Shown piece by piece: positions 43,008 to 52,210 of a DNA stretch of 64,000 nt. The stretch comes from CAMAXB01 sp964476565 (GTDB taxonomy: Bacteria; Verrucomicrobiota; Verrucomicrobiia; Opitutales; Opitutaceae): contig CAYZBG010000008.1 of assembly GCA_964476565.1 (NCBI GenBank), positions 1 through 64,000 on the forward strand. The letters run 5' to 3'. The translations under genes and the position numbers were made by a program. The notes below the pieces were generated by a model. The model was not told the DNA's origin. It did not search any database and saw only the letters and a list, made by a program, of their open reading frames with translations. Positions within the stretch are counted from its first letter, which is position 1; every line of letters starts with the position of its first letter.

Positions 43008-43862
43008 ATGAATGCTCCCTTGACCCGCCGTCACGCCCTGAAACTCGCCGCCGCCGCCACCGGGCTCGCTTTTGCCGGTACGCGCAGCCGCGCTCAGACC
43101 GCCGCCGCGCCCAAGGCGTCCGCCGGCCTCACGCTCGGTGTCGCGTCATACACCCTGCGCCAACTGCCGGTCGACGCCGTGCTGTCCTCGCTGGAGGCCC
43201 TCGACATCAAGTCGATCGCGCTGCACCGGGCCCATCTCCCGTGGGACAGCACACCAGAAGCCTGCCAGGCGGTCGCCCAAAAGTTCCGGGACAAGGGCAT
43301 CGCCCTGGTTGCTTCCGGGGTGGTGAACCTGCCCAACGACGAGGCCGCGGTCCGGAAGGCGTTCAACAACGCGCGTGCCGCCGGCATTCCGGTGATCACC
43401 TGCAAGCCGTCGCTGGACGCCTTCCCGCTGCTCGACCGGCTCGTCAAGGAATACGACCTCCGCCTGGCGATCCACAACCACGGTCCCGAGGATGAGGTTT
43501 ACCCGAGCCCGCTCGACGCGTGGAAGGTCATCCAGCCGTTTGACGCCCGGATCGGCCTCTGTATCGATGTGGGCCATACGGCGCGGGCCGGCGTGTCCGT
43601 CCCCGACACGATCCGCACCTGCGCCGCGCGGGTGTACGACGTGCATTTCAAGGACTCGCTCGCCGTGCCGGGTGCGCGCCGGGATGTTCCGATCGAGATC
43701 GGCCGCGGGCAGCTGGACATCCGCGGCATGCTCGTCGCGCTGAAGGACATCAACTACCGCCACGTCGTGAACTTTGAATACGAAAAGGCCACGGCCAACC
43801 CGGTGATCGGGCTGGCGGAGTCCGTCGGCTACACCCGGGGCGTGCTGGCGGCGCTCGGCTGA
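43008..43862 (+). CDS. Tat-exported sugar phosphate isomerase/epimerase-like protein
   Basis: This 284-residue protein is an AP-endonuclease-2-type TIM barrel, common among sugar isomerases and epimerases. It has a twin-arginine signal, TRRHALKLAAAATG, so it is exported folded. Barrel strands end in metal-ligand candidates: LAIHNHGPEDE, GLCIDVGHTAR, VYDVHFKDS and HVVNFEYEKA, all in the expected spacing. The start at 43008 gives the Tat signal. Together with the ThuA-like gene upstream it forms a typical verrucomicrobial glycan pair. The substrate is unknown. Confidence 0.88.
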   Translation: MNAPLTRRHALKLAAAATGLAFAGTRSRAQTAAAPKASAGLTLGVASYTLRQLPVDAVLSSLEALDIKSIALHRAHLPWDSTPEACQAVAQKFRDKGIALVASGVVNLPNDEAAVRKAFNNARAAGIPVITCKPSLDAFPLLDRLVKEYDLRLAIHNHGPEDEVYPSPLDAWKVIQPFDARIGLCIDVGHTARAGVSVPDTIRTCAARVYDVHFKDSLAVPGARRDVPIEIGRGQLDIRGMLVALKDINYRHVVNFEYEKATANPVIGLAESVGYTRGVLAALG

Positions 43863-43871
43863 GCCGGCCGG

Positions 43872-45647
43872 TCAGCGGGCGCTGCGTCCGGAGGCGTGCG
43901 CCGCACGTCGGACCAGGAGCCAGAGCGCACCGGTCAGAACGAACCCAGCGCCCGCGGAACCTCCGCCCCCGCCGCCCCCTCCGCCCGAGGGCGCGGCCGG
44001 AGCGGCCGGCGCCGAGCTGTTGACCGTGAGGACGGCGGGCTCGCTCGTGACCGAGCCGAGCCGGTTGGAAACCGTGACCGTGTAGCTGCCGGCGCTGGTG
44101 GCGCTCGCGCTGACAATCGAGAAGGTGGCGGTTTGCACCGGAATCGAGGTGCCGTCCTTGGCCCAGGCATAGGAAAGATTTCCGCCCGAGGCGGTGACGG
44201 AGAAAGTGACGCGCTGGCCCACCGTGGCCGTGGTGGAGGCAGGTTGGGTGGTGATGGCGGGCGCGGTGATCGTCGTTTCGAGACCAGCTACGCGGGCCGC
44301 GTTGTCGACCAGGGTGCGAACGTTGAACGCCGCCCGGGGCTCGGTCGCGGCCACGCCGATGGTCGTCGATTCGTAGGTGAGCTCGGGGCTCGAGAAGTAG
44401 GGGATGCGGCTCAGGGAGGTGGGCGCGATGTAGACGGACATCATCGTGCCGACCTGGAACGATCCGCGCGGATAAACGAAGCCGTAGTTGAACTTCCCGT
44501 CGCCGTCAGCCGCGTTGGTCGATGGGTCGTTGCGCTGGTGCTGGCAGCCGAAATTGTGCCCGAGTTCGTGGCAGGTCGTTGCGTACGACGTCGTGGTGGT
44601 GCCGCGGGACCCGTCGGTGAACGTGGGGAACGGGTAGTTGACCACGCTGTGCGCCACGGGTCCGGCGAGCCAGGCGCGCCCGGCGGCGTCTCTCTTGATC
44701 CCGCCGACGAGCATCACGACCTGGTCGGCGCCGTACGACCGCTGCGTGTCGCGGACAAAGGTCGCGATCTCCCCGGTTCCGCTCATGCTGCGCAGGTCGT
44801 TGGCGGTGTCGTCATTATCCTGATACGCCGGAGCGGCGACAGCGCCGAGGTAGCGCCAGCGAAACGCGGTCACCCGGGAGTTCTCGAGGACGGTGTTGGA
44901 CGAAGCAATGTAGTTGGAGCAGTCGGCGTCGATGGTGAGGGTGTCGCCATTTCGCTCCGAGAGGGCGCGGGTGTTGTAGAGAAAAAGCACGTCGACGTGG
45001 GGCTCGCCGTTGTGATCCGCCGCGGACGGCACGGCCGGTTCAGGGGCCGCCGGCGCGTCGGACGCCGTCGCGACATCCGTCGCGCAGGGCATGGCGAGGG
45101 TCGGACTTTCCGCAACGGTCACGCTGCCGCCGCGGACCGTGACGTGGTACTCGAGGCCGGGGAAGACGGCGAGGGCGTCCCAGCGATCCGAGGCGTTGGC
45201 GGTGGCGACGAGAAAGGAGCCGCCGAGGGCCGCGGCCTCCGGCACCTCGCCGCCTTCGAGCCGGGCGGTGAGCACGGTGCGCTGAGCGTCGCGCTCGACG
45301 CGTTCCACGCGGTACGTCGCGTAGAAGCGGTCGTCGAAGCGCACGGTCAGGCGTTCGGGGGTGAATTCCCGCCAGTCGGCGATGTGGTCCGTTTGTTCCG
45401 GCAGCACCTGGCGCAGGGCCTCGGAGGCGGGTGCCGGTGCGTCGATCGCCGGACGGCCCGCCCGGTGGACCGCGGGGGGTGCGCTGGGGACCGTCGAGGC
45501 TCCCGTGGTGGCGGCTTGAGGAGCGACGGTCGGTCCGGCCGGTCGGTCGGCACCCGGGCGGATGAGGACTATGCCAAGGCCCAGACCGGCGCCGACGCCA
45601 AGAAAGCTGAGAACGCGAACGAGACGGGAGCGGTTCGTAGAGGCCAT
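43872..45647 (-). CDS. Reprolysin-like zinc metalloprotease with GlyGly-type tail
   Basis: This 591-residue exported protease has an N-terminal hydrophobic segment (about 10-30) and a pro-region. The metzincin catalytic domain carries HELGHNFGCQH (360-370), the HExxHxxGxxH zinc site. An Ig-like domain lies at about 475-555. The C terminus ends in a Gly-run, a hydrophobic helix (GFVLTGALWLLV) and basic residues RRAAHASGRSAR. That Gly-TM-Arg order is the GlyGly-CTERM sorting signal processed by rhombosortase in other bacteria. Release or anchoring at the surface is inferred. The start at 45647 was chosen over a Met 13 codons upstream. Confidence 0.85.
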   Translation of the reverse strand: MASTNRSRLVRVLSFLGVGAGLGLGIVLIRPGADRPAGPTVAPQAATTGASTVPSAPPAVHRAGRPAIDAPAPASEALRQVLPEQTDHIADWREFTPERLTVRFDDRFYATYRVERVERDAQRTVLTARLEGGEVPEAAALGGSFLVATANASDRWDALAVFPGLEYHVTVRGGSVTVAESPTLAMPCATDVATASDAPAAPEPAVPSAADHNGEPHVDVLFLYNTRALSERNGDTLTIDADCSNYIASSNTVLENSRVTAFRWRYLGAVAAPAYQDNDDTANDLRSMSGTGEIATFVRDTQRSYGADQVVMLVGGIKRDAAGRAWLAGPVAHSVVNYPFPTFTDGSRGTTTTSYATTCHELGHNFGCQHQRNDPSTNAADGDGKFNYGFVYPRGSFQVGTMMSVYIAPTSLSRIPYFSSPELTYESTTIGVAATEPRAAFNVRTLVDNAARVAGLETTITAPAITTQPASTTATVGQRVTFSVTASGGNLSYAWAKDGTSIPVQTATFSIVSASATSAGSYTVTVSNRLGSVTSEPAVLTVNSSAPAAPAAPSGGGGGGGGGSAGAGFVLTGALWLLVRRAAHASGRSAR

Positions 45648-45799
45648 GGGAACGCAGTCGGAGCGGACAAGGTGGCGGTGTTTCAACTCAGTTAACCCTG
45701 GCGCGGTCCCGCGGAAAGGCCGGGAAACGGGCGCGGAGCCGATTTACGAGTCCCTGACATGCAGGCGGCTAGCAAGAAAGAAGCGGGGGAGTCCGGCCT

Positions 45800-47869
45800 T
45801 CACGGCTCCAAGGCGGCCAAGACCGTGGAGGGCGTGAGGAGTTCGGGCAGGACTTTGGGTTCCGGCTGACCCGGCAGATAGACAAGGTTGAAGGGCACGG
45901 CGCTGCGGTTCCAGCGGGCCAGCTCGGCCGTGATGGTGGCGTCCTTGTTGGTCCAGTCCGCCTTCAGCGTAGCCACGTTGCGACGGGCAAACTCGGCGAG
46001 CACGTCATCGGAGGAAAACACGATCTGCTTGTTGGTCTGACAGGTGGCGCACCAGCGCGCGGTGAAGTCGACGTAGATGGGACGGCCTTCGGCGCGCAGG
46101 CGGGCGACGGTCTCGGGGCTCCACGTTTCCCAGACGACCGCATCCGGTGCGGCGGGACGCGGCCAACCGGTCCATGCGCCCAGCGCAAGAACCAGGAGGC
46201 CGCCGGCGAGGCCGATCCGGGCCCGCGAGGCCGGGGCGCCGGGGCGGTTCCAGCGACCGTAAATCCATACGCCGAGCGCCACCACCACGAGTCCCAGCAG
46301 GGCCGTGAGCATGCCGCCCTCGCTCACCTGGCCGGCAAGCACCCAGATCAGCGCCGCGACCGTCGCATAAAGTGGGAAAGCCATGAACTGCTTGAAGGTT
46401 TCCATCCATGCGCCGGGCCGGGGCAGAATCCGGATGGCCCGCGGGAAGATCGAAAGCAGCAGGTAGGGCGCGGAAAGGCCGATGGCGATGGCGGTGAAGA
46501 CGGCGAACGACTCTGTCACGGGCAGCGCGAGGGCGGCGCCCAGGGCGGGAGCGAGGAAGGGCGCCGAGCACGGTGTGGCGACGACCGTCGCGAGCACGCC
46601 CGTGAAAAACGAGCCGGCGTAGCCCGACTGCGTTTGCAGCGATGCGCCGACGCCGGTGGCGCCGAGTCCAAACTCGAACACCCCGCTCATATTGAGCGCA
46701 AAGACGAGCAGTACGGCGGTCAGGGCGTAGACGAAGCCGGGTGACTGCAGCTGGAAGCCCCAGCCGAGTTGGTCGCCGCCCGCGCGGAGCACGGCGAGCG
46801 CTCCGGCGAGGGCCCAGAAGGAGAGCAGCACGCCGAGGGTGAATACGATGCCGTGTATGACCACCCGGCGCCGGTCGCTGCCAGCCTGGTTGACGAAGCC
46901 GAGGATTTTGATCCCCAGCACCGGAAACACGCAGGGCATGAGGTTCAGGATCAAACCGCCCAAAGCGGCCAGCACCAAGGTGCCGGCCAGACCGGACGGC
47001 GCACCCGACGTCGTGGCGGCCGCCGCCGGCGGTGCGGCGGTGATCGGGATGTCGACCGCCATGCCCGGCAGGTCAGCCCCGGACAACCAGCCGCCGGTGC
47101 TGGCGAGGACGCCGACGAGGCGTTCAGTGGCCTGATTGGCGGCCGCCGAGACCGGCAGGTCGATGAAGAACTCGCCCGGTCCGCCCGGTCGGACGGTCTG
47201 CGGCCGGTCATATTGGATAAAGGCGTCCGACGCGAAGAACCAGAGGCCCGTCGGGGCGGCGTGCGGGGCGTCCGGGCCGGCCTGGAGACGGAGCGTGACC
47301 GTACTGCCGGCGCGGGTCGCCGCCAACGTCCAGCCCGGCACCGCGCGTGGCAGCGAGGCGACGGTCGCGGCGGCCTCGGCGCCGTGCCCGGTGGCCGGAG
47401 CCGGCGCCTCGGCGGCGACCTTGAGGTCGATCGCCACCCGGGCTTCGCCGGGAATGCAGACGTCGGCGCACATCAGCCAGTCGGCGAGAGCACGGAGGGT
47501 GACGATCTCGCCGGGTCGGGCCGATGCCGGGACCTGCAGCGTGACCGGCAGATAGGTCACGTTCTCGTACCCGTTGCCGGTGATGTTGCCCTTGCGGTCC
47601 TTCACCACGTGGGGCATGGGCCACTGGATCTCGCCGGCGGACCAGCCCTCGGGCAGCTCCCATTTCAGGGACGTGGGATAACCGGTGCCGGGATTGATCC
47701 AGTAGGTGTGCCACTGCGGCTCGTGCTCCAGACGCAGGGCCAGGGTCGTCGGGCGCCCCGGCTGGACAGAGGTCTCCAGGGCGACCAGGGAGGCTTTGAC
47801 TTGGGCAAAGGCGCCGGACGCGAGGGCGACCACGGCGGAGCAGAGGAGAACGAGGCGGCGGACAGACAT
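45800..47869 (-). CDS. dsbD: Thiol:disulfide interchange protein DsbD
   Basis: This 689-residue membrane protein transfers reducing power from the cytoplasm to the periplasm. Domain order: a signal peptide (about 1-22) and an N-terminal DsbD-alpha-like domain with Cys in WLMCADVCIPGEA. The eight-helix core has its redox Cys pair in LNLMPCVFPVLG and VVATPCSAPFLAP. A C-terminal thioredoxin domain has ARWCATCQTNKQIVF (CxxC). The start MSVRRL opens the signal; the frame is open upstream. It is a single gene. It can supply reduced thiols for c-type cytochrome assembly, relevant for nrfHA in this window. Confidence 0.93.
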   Translation of the reverse strand: MSVRRLVLLCSAVVALASGAFAQVKASLVALETSVQPGRPTTLALRLEHEPQWHTYWINPGTGYPTSLKWELPEGWSAGEIQWPMPHVVKDRKGNITGNGYENVTYLPVTLQVPASARPGEIVTLRALADWLMCADVCIPGEARVAIDLKVAAEAPAPATGHGAEAAATVASLPRAVPGWTLAATRAGSTVTLRLQAGPDAPHAAPTGLWFFASDAFIQYDRPQTVRPGGPGEFFIDLPVSAAANQATERLVGVLASTGGWLSGADLPGMAVDIPITAAPPAAAATTSGAPSGLAGTLVLAALGGLILNLMPCVFPVLGIKILGFVNQAGSDRRRVVIHGIVFTLGVLLSFWALAGALAVLRAGGDQLGWGFQLQSPGFVYALTAVLLVFALNMSGVFEFGLGATGVGASLQTQSGYAGSFFTGVLATVVATPCSAPFLAPALGAALALPVTESFAVFTAIAIGLSAPYLLLSIFPRAIRILPRPGAWMETFKQFMAFPLYATVAALIWVLAGQVSEGGMLTALLGLVVVALGVWIYGRWNRPGAPASRARIGLAGGLLVLALGAWTGWPRPAAPDAVVWETWSPETVARLRAEGRPIYVDFTARWCATCQTNKQIVFSSDDVLAEFARRNVATLKADWTNKDATITAELARWNRSAVPFNLVYLPGQPEPKVLPELLTPSTVLAALEP

Positions 47870-47987
47870 GGGACTAGGATAGAGTGAGTTGTGGGAGGTG
47901 CAACGTTCCGCCTTTCTTCCATGGAATTGCAGCCATCGGCCGGTCGGCCGGATTGCATTTTCGTCGGATGCGCTCTGGGGTGGGGAG

Positions 47988-48980
47988 ATGAAATCACGTG
48001 CATTTGGCCCGCAGGGCCGAAAGGTGGGCGAAGTGGGTCTCGGCACCTGGCAGCTGGGCGCCAACTGGGGTGACGTCTCGGACGAGACGGCCCTGGCGAC
48101 GCTGCGGACGGCGTACGAGGCTGGGGTGACCTTTCTCGACACCGCCGATGTCTACGGCATGGGGCGCAGCGAGCGACTGATTGGACAATTTCTGCGGGCC
48201 ACCCCCGGCGCGCGCGAGCGGGTTTATATCGCCACCAAGCTGGGCCGCTTCAGCCCGCCCGGCTGGCCGGACAATTTCACCCGTGCGACGGTGCGGGCGC
48301 ACACCGAGGCCTCGCTCCAGCGGCTCGGTGTCGAGGTGCTCGATCTTACCCAGCTGCATTGCGTGCCGGAGGAGGTGCTGCGCCAGGGCGAGATGCTCGA
48401 CGCGCTCGCCGAACTCCAGCGCGAGGGCAAGATCAGGGGCTACGGCGTCAGCGTGGAATCGATGGACGAGGCGTTGTTCTGCGTGCGACGCGGCGGAGTC
48501 ACGGCCCTGCAGATCATCTTCAACGTGCTGCGGCAGAAACCGATTCACGTCCTCTTCAAGGAAGCGCAGGCGGCCCGGGTGGGGCTCATCGTCCGCCTTC
48601 CCCTCGCGAGCGGTTTGCTGGGCGGGAAGATGACGAAGGCGACCACGTTCGCCGCCGACGACCACCGCACCTTCAATCGGGACGGCCAGAAGTTCAATGT
48701 GGGCGAAACCTTCTCGGGTCTGCCGTTTGAACTCGGCGTCGACCTCGCCGACCAGCTGAAGCCGCTGGTGCCCGCCGGCTGGACGCTCGCGGACTTCGCC
48801 CTGCGCTGGTGCCTCGATCATGAGGCGGTCGGCGTGATCATCCCGGGGGCGAAGAATCCGGACCAGGTCCGGGCGAACGTGCGTGCCGGCGACCTGCCGC
48901 CGCTCAGCCCCGCCGTGCACGCACAGCTCGCTGCATTCTACCGGGACAAGGTTGCGGCGCACATCCGCGGACCCTACTGA
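47988..48980 (+). CDS. Aldo/keto reductase
   Basis: This 330-residue aldo/keto reductase has the catalytic tetrad Asp51, Tyr56 (FLDTADVYGMGRSE), Lys84 (IATKLGRF) and His124 (TQLHCVP). The NADPH-binding end VIIPGAKNPDQVRANV is intact. It belongs to the general sugar/aldehyde reductase group and has no signal peptide. GGGGAG directly precedes the ATG as a ribosome-binding site. It is divergent from dsbD and convergent with the PL6 lyase gene. The substrate is unknown. Confidence 0.9.
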   Translation: MKSRAFGPQGRKVGEVGLGTWQLGANWGDVSDETALATLRTAYEAGVTFLDTADVYGMGRSERLIGQFLRATPGARERVYIATKLGRFSPPGWPDNFTRATVRAHTEASLQRLGVEVLDLTQLHCVPEEVLRQGEMLDALAELQREGKIRGYGVSVESMDEALFCVRRGGVTALQIIFNVLRQKPIHVLFKEAQAARVGLIVRLPLASGLLGGKMTKATTFAADDHRTFNRDGQKFNVGETFSGLPFELGVDLADQLKPLVPAGWTLADFALRWCLDHEAVGVIIPGAKNPDQVRANVRAGDLPPLSPAVHAQLAAFYRDKVAAHIRGPY

Positions 48981-49001
48981 GTTTCGCGGTGGCCGGGGCG
49001 A

Positions 49002-50330
49002 TCAGGACTGCGGCCCGACATCGGCCGCAGTCAGCACGCGGATCAGCCCCGGATCCATGTCGCCAATGAACGGATACGCCCGGAGCGCCGCCTCGCGGTG
49101 GGCGGAATCCGGCGGCAGCCACCACACGCCCTGGGCGTTGCGCACCAGTCCGGGGTCGCTCCGCAGGGCGCCGTCGGCGGGGAAGTCGCCGTCGGCGGCG
49201 ACGCGCCAGAGCATATTGGAGGTCCAGGCAGCACCGGTATTCGGACCTTCGATGCGGGCGGCGGTCTGTCCGCCGACGAGCACGTTGTAGGCGAAGACGG
49301 TGCCGGTCGCCCCGAGGGCGGTGGGCGTACGGCGCGTCATGCGGTACTGGACCGCGTTGTCGACGAGCAGGTTGAAGACGATCACGTTGTCATCGGGCCG
49401 GTCATGGCTGGTCAGCGGGGCGCCATCGGCCACCTCGGCGCCGCCGTTGCCGAGGTTGAGGCCGAGGGTGTTGCCCTCGAATACGTTGCCATAGATCCGG
49501 TGCCGGTCGCCGAAGAGGCGGAGTCCGTCGGTGCCGCGGAAGACGTTGCCGTAGACGACGCACTCATTGCCATGGCGCAATGTCAGCTGGGTGCCGGCGC
49601 TGTCGAGGAAGGTGTTGTAGCGGTACGCGTTGCCGCCCGACTTGTTGGAGATCAGCTCGTTCTCGCCGCGGCAGCGCTCGAAGAGGTTGTGCTCCACGAT
49701 CGCGTGGCCCATGGACATGCTCAGTCCGCTCAGGCCCAGGCGCAACGTCTCCGACCCGTTGATGCCGGTGGGCGAGAAATCATGGAAATGATTGTGGTGG
49801 ATCCACAGCCGGCGCGCCACCTGGCTGCCGACGCCGGTGACGTTGATCATGTTGCCGACGGTCGCCTTGTCGCGGAAGGTGTTGCGGTCGATTTGGACAT
49901 CGTCGCCCGTCACGGTCAGATAAGGTCCGTCGCCCACGCACCGGAAGGTGTTGCGGGTGAACCGCACGTGCTGCGTCCCGGCGGCAATGGCCGTGCGACC
50001 GGACGCGTGGGTGAAGACAAAGCCCTCGACGACGACGTGGGCGGCCGGGGCTTCGATGCGAAATCCGTGGCTTCCGGTCAGCTCGACCGCGCCGACGCTC
50101 TCGGCTGAGATGCGTACCGGGGCGGTGGCGGTACCGCCGCGATTGATGACCAGCGGCCTGGTCGTGGAGTAGGTTCCGCGCGCGACGATGACCGTGTCGC
50201 CGGGTTCGAGGAGGGCGAGGCGTTCCTGCAAGGCAGCGAGCGAGGCAACCCGGTGTTCGGCCGCGCGGGTGCCTGACGTGAGAATCAGGGTGCCGACCGT
50301 CGCAAGGAGGAGGCGGACAAAGGTTTTCAT
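49002..50330 (-). CDS. PL6-family polysaccharide lyase (alginate/chondroitin type)
   Basis: This 442-residue secreted right-handed beta-helix enzyme has a signal peptide (1-23, ending TRA). PL6 landmarks are NELISNKSGGN (224-234, with candidate catalytic Lys230) and LTLRHGNECVVYGNVF (249-264, with Arg252). They match the beta-elimination site of chondroitinase B and alginate lyases. The enzyme breaks uronic-acid polymers. Whether it acts on alginate or chondroitin cannot be told; a marine or plant-litter habit is possible. KDPG aldolase elsewhere can handle the keto-deoxy products. No receptor is next to it. Confidence 0.9.
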   Translation of the reverse strand: MKTFVRLLLATVGTLILTSGTRAAEHRVASLAALQERLALLEPGDTVIVARGTYSTTRPLVINRGGTATAPVRISAESVGAVELTGSHGFRIEAPAAHVVVEGFVFTHASGRTAIAAGTQHVRFTRNTFRCVGDGPYLTVTGDDVQIDRNTFRDKATVGNMINVTGVGSQVARRLWIHHNHFHDFSPTGINGSETLRLGLSGLSMSMGHAIVEHNLFERCRGENELISNKSGGNAYRYNTFLDSAGTQLTLRHGNECVVYGNVFRGTDGLRLFGDRHRIYGNVFEGNTLGLNLGNGGAEVADGAPLTSHDRPDDNVIVFNLLVDNAVQYRMTRRTPTALGATGTVFAYNVLVGGQTAARIEGPNTGAAWTSNMLWRVAADGDFPADGALRSDPGLVRNAQGVWWLPPDSAHREAALRAYPFIGDMDPGLIRVLTAADVGPQS

Positions 50331-50384
50331 GGGGTGGCCGACAGCTGGGGGCCGCCGCCTCGCGCCCGCAAGCACCGGGCTTGT

Positions 50385-50894
50385 TTAGTCGTTAAGGAAT
50401 CCGTCCACCTCGGCCGGAGTGGTCAGTTCATGGCGCGGGCCGGCATAGGTGTCGAACACGGCGCGATGCGCGGAATACGACATGACACCCTCGCGGAGGG
50501 GATAATCGGCAATCCAGCGGAGCAGCGGTTCGAGCAAGCGGTCCTGTTCCTCCCGGGTGGCGAACTTGTGCGGTTCGTGCGGCCGGCGCCGCGCGTGCTC
50601 CAGGCAGGTTTGCACCGGAAGATTGAGGAAGATGAGGGTGGGCCGCAGTCGGAGGGCGCGCCCGATCAGGTCGGCATAGCAGCCCTCGATCACCCAACGG
50701 TCGTGGGCGGCGAGGAAGCGATCGAGGTCGGTGTCGCGCTCCGCGGCCGGGCGTTCCTTGGTTACCTCAACTGGATCCCAATAAATCGTGTCGAGATCGA
50801 GCACCGGCAGTCCGCCGGCTGCTGCGAGGCGGTGCGCGAGCGTCGATTTGCCTGAGCCGGAGTTGCCGAGAATGGCGTAGCGGACGGAAGGCAT
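50385..50894 (-). CDS. Small P-loop kinase-like protein (AAA/adenylate kinase type)
   Basis: This 169-residue P-loop protein has Walker A ILGNSGSGKSTLAHRLA (about 7-23), LDLDTIYWDP with the Walker B-like acidic pair, and DRWVIEGCYADLI, a pattern of the FlaR/adenylate-kinase-like group. An arginine-rich lid region, LEHARRRPHEP, follows. I took Met17 of the longer frame as start, where the first beta strand begins. Family members are often annotated as adenylate kinase, but no adenylate-kinase signature is complete, so the nucleotide or substrate is unknown. It is cytoplasmic. Confidence 0.82.
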   Translation of the reverse strand: MPSVRYAILGNSGSGKSTLAHRLAAAGGLPVLDLDTIYWDPVEVTKERPAAERDTDLDRFLAAHDRWVIEGCYADLIGRALRLRPTLIFLNLPVQTCLEHARRRPHEPHKFATREEQDRLLEPLLRWIADYPLREGVMSYSAHRAVFDTYAGPRHELTTPAEVDGFLND

Positions 50895-50964
50895 CGGAGG
50901 TTGTGCGGGTTCGGGATATCCGTCGGGTAACCCATCGATCACGCCGCCGGTGCCCTCATCGCGT

Positions 50965-51771
50965 TCAGGGCTCGAGGGCGACGGGGTTGGTCAGCTGGCC
51001 GATCTTTTCGATCTCGATCGTGACGTTGTCGCCGGGCTTGAGCCAGCGCGGCTGCGGCTTGGCCGCCATGCCGACGCCGTGCGGCGTGCCGGTGAGGATG
51101 ACGGTGCCCGGGACGAGCGTCGTGCTGCCGCTCAGGTACTCGATCAGGGCCGGCACGTCGAAGATCATGTCGCCGGTCGTCCAGTCCTGCACGCGCTCGC
51201 CGTTGAGGATCGTGGCGATCTTCAGCGCGTTCGGATTCGGAATCTCGTCGGGCGTGACGAGGCAGGGGCCGAGTGGGGCGAAGGTGTCGAAGAACTTTCC
51301 GCGGCACCACTGGCCGCCGCCGAGCTTGATCTGATGATCGCGGGCCGAGACGTCGTTGGCGCAGGTGTAGCCAAGCACGTAGTCGAGGGCGCGCGCCCGG
51401 GTCACGTTCTTGCAGGCCTTGCCGATGACGACGGCGAGCTCGCATTCGTAGTCGACCTCGTGGCTGGCGAGATGGGTGGGGATGAGGATCGGGTCGTGCG
51501 GGTTCTGCAGGGTGTTGATGCCCTTCACGAACAGGATCGGCCGCTCGGGGATCTTGGCCTTGGTCTCCTCCGCGTGATGCCGGTAGTTGAGACCGATGCA
51601 GAGAATCTGGGTCGGCACGACGGGTGCGAGCAGCTTGGCGACCTCCGCCTTCTGTCCGGTGGCTTTCAGCCCGCCAAAAGGATCGCCTTCAAGCCGCAGC
51701 ACAGAGCCGTCGGCCTGCTGCGAACCATGATGAATCTTGCCGGAGGAATCGAGGTAACGGAGGAGGCGCAT
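50965..51771 (-). CDS. FAH-family hydrolase (2), 2,4-diketo-3-deoxy acid type
   Basis: This is a 268-residue FAH-superfamily enzyme with the N-terminal beta part, LCIGLNYRHHAEE (His-rich), EVDYECELAVVIG, CANDVSARDHQ and GTPHGVGMAAKP. Family members with the same motifs hydrolyse 2,4-diketo-3-deoxy-L-fuconate or rhamnonate to pyruvate and lactate. The SDR gene beyond the four-helix cassette, in the same direction, fits the preceding oxidation step, so a nonphosphorylating L-fucose or L-rhamnose route is likely. A cassette of 434 bp now separates the two. It is paralogous to the enzyme at 39851-40654. Confidence 0.9.
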   Translation of the reverse strand: MRLLRYLDSSGKIHHGSQQADGSVLRLEGDPFGGLKATGQKAEVAKLLAPVVPTQILCIGLNYRHHAEETKAKIPERPILFVKGINTLQNPHDPILIPTHLASHEVDYECELAVVIGKACKNVTRARALDYVLGYTCANDVSARDHQIKLGGGQWCRGKFFDTFAPLGPCLVTPDEIPNPNALKIATILNGERVQDWTTGDMIFDVPALIEYLSGSTTLVPGTVILTGTPHGVGMAAKPQPRWLKPGDNVTIEIEKIGQLTNPVALEP

Positions 51772-51775
51772 AGAG

Positions 51776-52209
51776 CGAAGGATGAAGGATGAATTATGAA
51801 GGATGAAGTGCCTAGGCGGAGGCTTTGGCTTTCTTGGCGATGGTGACGAAGATGGCGGTTAGTTGCTCGGTTTCGTTGATCAAGGGAGCCAAGCGTTGGC
51901 TGGAGACGATTTCTGCGCCGACGAGCAGATCGAGCCAGTAGGCGGATTCGTCGAGCTCCTTGAGACAATCTCCTACTTTGGCCGCAAACTCGGCCCGTGA
52001 ACGTGCGCGCTGGGCTTCACGGTAATTTGCGCCGACCGACGTGCCTGATCGCAGTACCTGTTTCCCGAGCACATGCGCCTCAGTGGTTCTCGGCAAAGCC
52101 ACAAACATCCGGACGATCCGCAGCGCGTACGCCCGCGTCCGCACCCTCAGATCGTCAGGCGTATTCATCTCGGGTCCTTCATCCTTCTGCCTTCATACTT
52201 CATCCTTCG
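51776..52209. mobile_element. Four-helix-bundle cassette with 12-bp terminal inverted repeats
   Basis: The outer ends are perfect inverted repeats: CGAAGGATGAAG at 51776-51787 and its complement at 52198-52209. Both ends continue inwards as simple repeats of GGATGAA/ATGAAGG type (51777-51808 and 52176-52209). They enclose one gene, a 118-residue four-helix-bundle protein. The 434-bp unit lies between two genes that read the same way and probably share a pathway (FAH hydrolase and SDR), with its right end 2 bp from the SDR stop. No transposase lies inside, and no target-site duplication was obvious. Mobility is inferred from this layout. Confidence 0.6.
51812..52168 (-). CDS. Four-helix-bundle protein (rRNA intervening-sequence / Avd-like)
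   Basis: This 118-residue, all-helical protein belongs to the family of 23S rRNA intervening-sequence proteins, related to the Avd accessory protein of diversity-generating retroelements. Typical segments are RTRAYALRIVRMFVALPR, LGKQVLRSGTSVGANYREAQ (family core) and FAAKVGDCLKELDESAYWLDLL. The role outside rRNA introns is not known. No rRNA gene or reverse transcriptase is near. The gene is flanked on both sides by inverted GGATGAA-type repeats, described with the cassette. No ribosome-binding site was clear. Confidence 0.85.
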   Translation of the reverse strand: MNTPDDLRVRTRAYALRIVRMFVALPRTTEAHVLGKQVLRSGTSVGANYREAQRARSRAEFAAKVGDCLKELDESAYWLDLLVGAEIVSSQRLAPLINETEQLTAIFVTIAKKAKASA

Positions 52210-52210
52210 T

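Noticed and set aside
51812..52168. An rRNA intervening sequence or diversity-generating retroelement
   Set aside because: Although the protein family fits, no 23S rRNA, reverse transcriptase or template/variable repeat is present in the window.
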